From: G039029935 sp039029935
GTDB taxonomy: Bacteria > Chloroflexota > Anaerolineae > Caldilineales > Caldilineaceae
NCBI GenBank assembly: GCA_039029935.1
Contig: JBCCFC010000532.1
Coordinates: 1-8,777, forward strand
Direction of reading: 5' to 3'
Length of the DNA stretch: 8,777 bases
A program made the translations under genes and the position numbers. The notes beneath the pieces are model-generated. The model was not told the DNA's origin. It worked only from the letters and a program-made list of their open reading frames with translations, and searched no databases. Each line of letters begins with the position of its first letter. Positions within the stretch are counted from its first letter, which is position 1. This document shows positions 5,456 to 8,777 of the stretch, piece by piece.

Positions 5456-7222
5456 ATGCAATTTCAATATCCACTAAAAGAAAAAATTGGTAGACCAGAC
5501 TTATTGGTTGGGAGAAAAAAGGAATTTGCCCGTTTTGATAAATGGTTAGGCAGAATTCCTGATGAGCTTTCCAAATCGCGTGTGATTTTGGCGCGCCGTA
5601 AGAGCGGCAAGACATCCTTTGTGCAGCGTATCTTTAATCAACTATGGAGCCAAAAAGGGACTGTCGTTCCCTTCTATCTCGACATTGCGGATGAGGCCAT
5701 CTGGTACCCAGAGTTTGCGATCAAATATTATCGCCACTTTATGTCACAGTACATTTCATTCTTAGAGCGTGACACAGATCTAGTAGGCGAACCTTTAAAA
5801 CTAGACGAAATCCGTACCTATGCCCAGACAAATAAAGACGTTGGGCATGCGGTCAGAGATGTTGAATCACTCTGGCAGCATCAAGAAAAGGGACAGCACT
5901 ACTTTATGTGGGAACTCGCCTCTCATGCCCCACATCGCTATGCCGCTCGTAGTGAAGCAGACGACATGACCACACGTCGTTTTTTGGTGATTTTGGATGA
6001 GTTTCAGAATATTGCCACGCATGTCTATCGTGATCAAACATTCCAAGGTGAGCCACACAGAACCATGCCCGGCAGTTTTCACTCACTCTCCGAGTCAAAG
6101 GTTGCGCCCATGCTCGTCACAGGCTCCTATCCCGGCATCCTTCTTGAGATCATGGCAAACCACTTAGAAGCGGGACGTCTTTCCATCTTTCGCATGAAAC
6201 CCTCTCTCGAACCAAAGCATGGGCTAGAGGCAGTCTACCGCTATGCTCAGTTTTACAATGAACCCATTAAGGATGAAACAGCCGAGCAGATCAATGAGCT
6301 ATGCATGTCCGACCCGTTCCTGATCTCCTGTGTGATTTCAAATGAAATAGAGGACAAGGATTTAACCAAGCGTGCAGGTGCGATCAAAGCTGTCACCTAT
6401 GAACTAAGTAACTTTGAATCTGAAATGTCCAAAACATGGAATGAATATCTGCAACGGACCTTTGAGCGCGTTAACGGCGCAACAACGAAAAAACTCATGT
6501 TGTTTTTGAACAAGAACAGCGAGCAAGATTATCGCCCCAGCGACCTCAAGAGTGAACTCAATCTGATGTTAAGCGAAGAAGAGATTTATGAGCGTCTTGA
6601 AGTGCTGATGGCATCGGATGTGATTCGACAAGGGCAATCGGCCTTTCGCTTTCGTGGCTTGGAGGACGGGACGCTGAACCTCATTTTGCGCAATCACTTT
6701 GAGGAGGAAATTGAAGGTGTCCGTCCCGACTTCATCGGTGAATTTGAAGCACAGCTCAAAGCAGAACGCGCTGAAACGCGCAAATGGCGTGGGCTTGCCA
6801 ACGACTTCAAGGGACGCTTGGCTGAGATCAAACTGGCCTTTGCCTTTCGCAGCAAACAGCAGACAGGACAACTACTCAACCTCACCGATACCTTCACAAA
6901 TATCACAGATACCCGTTCGCTCAAGCTCGTCAGCGTCATGGAACGTGTTTCGCACAGATTGCTGAATGGTGATGGCGAGGAAATCGATATTATTGCCAAG
7001 GCGGATGATGGCCGTGTGGTCATGGTTGAGGTGCGTGACCGCAAGGACAAGACCGGGACCAAGCCCGTGATGGGGTTGCAGACCAATGCACTGGACTATG
7101 CACAGCAGTATGGTGTGACGGTGTTGCCAGCGTTTTTGTCATTAAGTGGGTTTACAGCGGAAGCGACCGAGTTTTGTAAAGCCAATGGGATTGGGATGGC
7201 AGAGGCGGTTCATCATCCATAA
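5456..7222 (+). CDS. ATPase_2-like P-loop ATPase with winged helix and degenerate nuclease-like C-terminus
   Basis: This 588-residue protein opens with a VGR-type entry (LLVGRKKEF, 16-24) and a Walker A of A46-R-R-K-S-G-K-T53. Walker B is FLVILDEFQ at 176-184, and VTGS (221-224) is a sensor 1-like strand. A winged-helix region spans about 336-420, including RFRGLEDGTLNLILRN. A charged helical, possibly coiled-coil stretch (about 420-480) follows. The C-terminal domain reads E509-I-D511 ... V-E525-V-R527, a PD-(D/E)xK layout in which the usual lysine is arginine. The start is set at 5456 by AAAAGGAA. The arrangement resembles archaeal-type ATPases (ATPase_2/AAA_35) with Mrr- or DUF234-like tails, found in multicopy in Chloroflexota and other large-genome bacteria. 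The function is unknown. Its 3' end overlaps the convergent ATPase gene by 10 bp. Confidence 0.87.
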   Translation: MQFQYPLKEKIGRPDLLVGRKKEFARFDKWLGRIPDELSKSRVILARRKSGKTSFVQRIFNQLWSQKGTVVPFYLDIADEAIWYPEFAIKYYRHFMSQYISFLERDTDLVGEPLKLDEIRTYAQTNKDVGHAVRDVESLWQHQEKGQHYFMWELASHAPHRYAARSEADDMTTRRFLVILDEFQNIATHVYRDQTFQGEPHRTMPGSFHSLSESKVAPMLVTGSYPGILLEIMANHLEAGRLSIFRMKPSLEPKHGLEAVYRYAQFYNEPIKDETAEQINELCMSDPFLISCVISNEIEDKDLTKRAGAIKAVTYELSNFESEMSKTWNEYLQRTFERVNGATTKKLMLFLNKNSEQDYRPSDLKSELNLMLSEEEIYERLEVLMASDVIRQGQSAFRFRGLEDGTLNLILRNHFEEEIEGVRPDFIGEFEAQLKAERAETRKWRGLANDFKGRLAEIKLAFAFRSKQQTGQLLNLTDTFTNITDTRSLKLVSVMERVSHRLLNGDGEEIDIIAKADDGRVVMVEVRDRKDKTGTKPVMGLQTNALDYAQQYGVTVLPAFLSLSGFTAEATEFCKANGIGMAEAVHHP

Positions 7223-8495
7223 TGCTTCACAAACGCCTCAATCAATGTCGCGCCACCACGCCCCACACGTTGACGCACCTCCGCACGTATCTGCCGAAAT
7301 CGTTCCCGTTCCACACTCGTCCCCACCACGCCATATTGATTGGCCTCTAGCCACTGTCCCCATGCCATATCATCACGGATCTCACGCTTGATGGTATCGG
7401 CCAGCCACCAGAGCAACGCTTCCTGTGTGATCCACCACACGCGCTTACCATCTTCATCAACCACATCATCAATGTACTCAATCGTGCCATCCTTCTCCAG
7501 CATCCGCAACTCCGACGTGAAGTCGGTGATGTCCTCGATCAACTTCTTCCATTTGAAGTCGTGGGCATCGACCGAAAAGGGAGCGCAATGGCGGTGATGA
7601 CCTTGCGTTCGGCATTGGACCAATTGTGCCACGTATCGTGGAAATGGGCAACGGTCTGATCACGCACTTCGTTGGCGACACGCTCATAGCGTACCCACGC
7701 AGGCTCATCTTCACGCGTTGGCTCATCCTCCCACAAATGTGCTGCCGTCAGTTGCAGCAGATAGGGGTGACGGCCAGAGACGGTCAGCACAAAGTCGCGG
7801 TCATCAATCGTGAAGCGGTCGCCAGCTTGGTCAAGGATGGCATTGGCAGCTTCCATTGGCAATGCGCCGATACGCTGCTCGGTGAAGATGTTGAAGTAGG
7901 GCGAGCCATGTGGGTTGAGCTTTTGCGTTTCCACGTTGAGTGCATCAAGCGAACGGCGTGTGGCGATGATGACGGCGAGGCTGTCAAAGCGTGAGGCCAG
8001 CGAACGCAGACTGCCATAAAATTCGGTGCTGTTGAGGATGGGGTGGCTGAGGATGGCCTCAAATTCGTCGAGCAGGAGGGCGATTTTCCAGCCTATGTCG
8101 TGAAGCCCTGCAAAGAGCCGTTCGAGCGTGAAGGTGCCAAAGTGGTTTTCCTTGGCAATGGCGTAGAGGTCTTGGATGGTTTCATCTTGGATTTGCGTCG
8201 AAACAGGTTCAAGGGCATGGCTCCAGAATTTGTGCTGGTCGAAGGACTGGCTCAACATGTGCGAGTCGATGAAGCGGAAGATGGTTTGCGTGAGCGGGTG
8301 GCCGAGCATCTCGGTTTGTTTGGTCTCATCTATGATGACGTTGAGCAGGGATGTCTTGCCGACATGGGGTTGGCCAATGATTGCCGTTTCTTCTCCGCGT
8401 TCGAGCCTTCCCCATACACGGCGGAGGAGGCGGGCGTGATTGTGGAATCGGGGTGGCTGAATTGAGCGACCGTAAATGAAAGGGTTTGTCAGCAT
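7213..8495 (-). CDS. P-loop ATPase gene split by a -1 frameshift (two reading frames, one protein)
   Basis: The first frame (8495 to 7539) encodes 318 residues. It opens NPFIYGR (4-10), with Walker A G41-Q-P-H-V-G-K-T-S49, Walker B IALLLDEF at 138-145, sensor VIIATRR (175-181) and the STAND/AAA-like signature SGRHPYLLQL (240-249). It loses sense after ERKVITAIALPF and stops 11 codons later. The missing continuation, SVDAHDFKWKKLIEDITDF onward, lies in the -1 frame and runs to the stop at 7213-7215. It contains a winged-helix region and a Trp-rich helical tail (ALLWWLADTIKREIR, WGQWLEANQ). A -1 shift at 7575-7581 gives a 427-residue protein. The start at 8495 is fixed by AAAGGAG at 8508-8502, six bases upstream. 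A one-base deletion or sequencing error is the simplest cause; programmed frameshifting is possible because the site is a phased slippery heptamer. It follows the partial gene at 8559-8777 by 63 bases. Confidence 0.85.
7575..7581 (-). other. C CCT TTT slippery heptamer at the frame break
   Basis: Read on the minus strand, bases 7581-7575 are CCCTTTT. The zero-frame codons are CCT TTT, the X XXY YYZ arrangement, and slipping back one base gives CCC TTT TCG, which continues directly into the downstream domain. The zero-frame stop follows at 7541-7539. A small perfect hairpin (CCGAC/GTCGG, 7512-7526) lies about 50 bases downstream, farther than normal stimulators. Sequence and phase are seen directly; activity is not. 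Confidence 0.55.
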
Positions 8496-8501
8496 CAAGT
8501 A

Positions 8502-8508
8502 CTCCTTT
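8502..8508 (-). promoter_or_regulatory. Ribosome binding site fixing the start of the split ATPase
   Basis: AAAGGAG on the minus strand lies six bases before the ATG at 8495, the same sequence and spacing as at the monooxygenase. It rules out the upstream ATG at 8543, whose extra 16 codons run through the palindromic repeat. Confidence 0.85.
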
Positions 8509-8515
8509 GTTGTAC

Positions 8516-8541
8516 CGTAGAACAGGCACCCTTGCCTGTTC
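8516..8541 (-). repeat. REP-like 25-bp palindromic repeat, copy 2
   Basis: Bases 8516-8540 are the exact reverse complement of 3450-3474. Here the hairpin extends to nine pairs: GAACAGGCA (8520-8528), loop CCCT, TGCCTGTTC (8533-8541). It sits between the stop of the partial upstream gene and the ribosome binding site of the split ATPase, so it has the same orientation and position relative to its downstream gene as copy 1. Confidence 0.88.
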
Positions 8542-8558
8542 AAATGATCACCGGAAAT

Positions 8559-8777
8559 TTAATCCAAACTCGTAATATCCTTTGGCGTAAACACATGCAC
8601 AAACTCATCATCCATCGCTTCCTCAGAAACCTGCCCCACAGACTTCGCAAAGAGTGCATAGTGGACTTCCCAACGAGCCGTGTCCCCTTTCAACCACGCT
8701 TGTCCTTTTTCAATCAGGATATCCAAATCCTTGGTCGTCATATTGGAGGATCGCCAACGCGCCTCGCCAAAGACAAC
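8559..8777 (-). CDS. Partial gene: C-terminal end of an ATPase/DUF234-like nuclease-fold protein
   Basis: The reading frame stays open to the right edge, giving 72 visible residues that start VVFGEARWRSSN. An ATG at 8741 exists but has no ribosome binding site, and the residues before it fit the domain, so this is the tail of a longer protein rather than a small gene. FGEARW matches the strand carrying E-x-K-W in the PD-(D/E)xK-like C-terminus (DUF234 and relatives) of archaeal-type ATPases, again with Arg in place of Lys. The following helix (DLDILIEKGQAWLKGD) and the strand-plus-helix HYALFAKSVGQVSEEA fit the family pattern of a FSKSG-like strand near the end. The P-loop part lies outside the window. 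It is likely co-transcribed with the split ATPase downstream. Identification from such a short tail is tentative. Confidence 0.6.
   Translation of the reverse strand, partial: VVFGEARWRSSNMTTKDLDILIEKGQAWLKGDTARWEVHYALFAKSVGQVSEEAMDDEFVHVFTPKDITSLD

Noticed and set aside
7213..7632. Independent 139-residue gene downstream of the split ATPase
   Set aside because: Its first ~20 codons are an out-of-frame reading of the ATPase, it has no ribosome binding site, and its sequence continues the ATPase after a one-base shift.
8043..8465. Plus-strand 140-codon open frame
   Set aside because: It lies opposite the P-loop, Walker B and signature motifs of the minus-strand ATPase and shows no domain or ribosome binding site of its own.
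8559..8741. Stand-alone 60-residue gene starting at the ATG at 8741
   Set aside because: No ribosome binding site precedes it and the frame stays open to the window edge with residues (FGEARW) that fit the same nuclease-like domain, so it is the end of a larger gene.

Overview
The window looks like ordinary bacterial chromosome from a mid-GC organism. A Chloroflexota-type bacterium is my best guess. The reasons are the mix of genes (an NTF2-fold domain fused to a flavin monooxygenase, cytoplasmic S1-type sulfatases, several P-loop ATPase/nuclease proteins) and REP-like AACAGGCA/TGCCTGTT palindromes between genes. The taxonomic call is inference; no rRNA or marker gene is present.

Layout. Bases 1-254 form a very long inverted repeat: two 112-bp arms with one mismatch around a 30-bp centre. 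The right arm holds the 3' end of a minus-strand sulfatase remnant (233-592) that keeps the N-terminal active-site region but has lost the core. A 256-bp divergent intergenic region (593-848) holds a candidate minus-strand promoter and a perfect 27-bp-arm palindrome (752-811). It leads into a plus-strand run: AAA ATPase with DUF4143 (849-1985), intact sulfatase (2021-3442) and NTF2-flavin monooxygenase (3506-5311). A candidate extended -10 promoter then precedes a second ATPase with a PD-(D/E)xK-like C-terminus (5456-7222). Two genes follow on the minus strand. One is the C-terminal end of an ATPase-like protein that enters from the right edge (8559-8777). The other is a third P-loop ATPase (8495 down to 7213), whose frame is broken by a -1 shift exactly at a C CCT TTT heptamer. 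Its 3' end overlaps the second ATPase gene tail-to-tail by 10 bp.

How the genes may work together. The sulfatase and monooxygenase form a small metabolic pair that could desulfate and then oxygenate an organic substrate, which the sequence does not identify. The surrounding ATPases are signal- or nucleic-acid-type NTPases. Three of the four end in a nuclease-like fold, and two of those carry Arg where the catalytic Lys is usual. Their role is not known, and nothing here proves a defence or mobile system. The most interesting items are the frameshift with a correctly phased slippery heptamer, the long terminal inverted repeat tied to the sulfatase remnant, the 60-bp promoter-region palindrome, and the paired 25-bp palindromic repeats placed just upstream of two strong ribosome binding sites.
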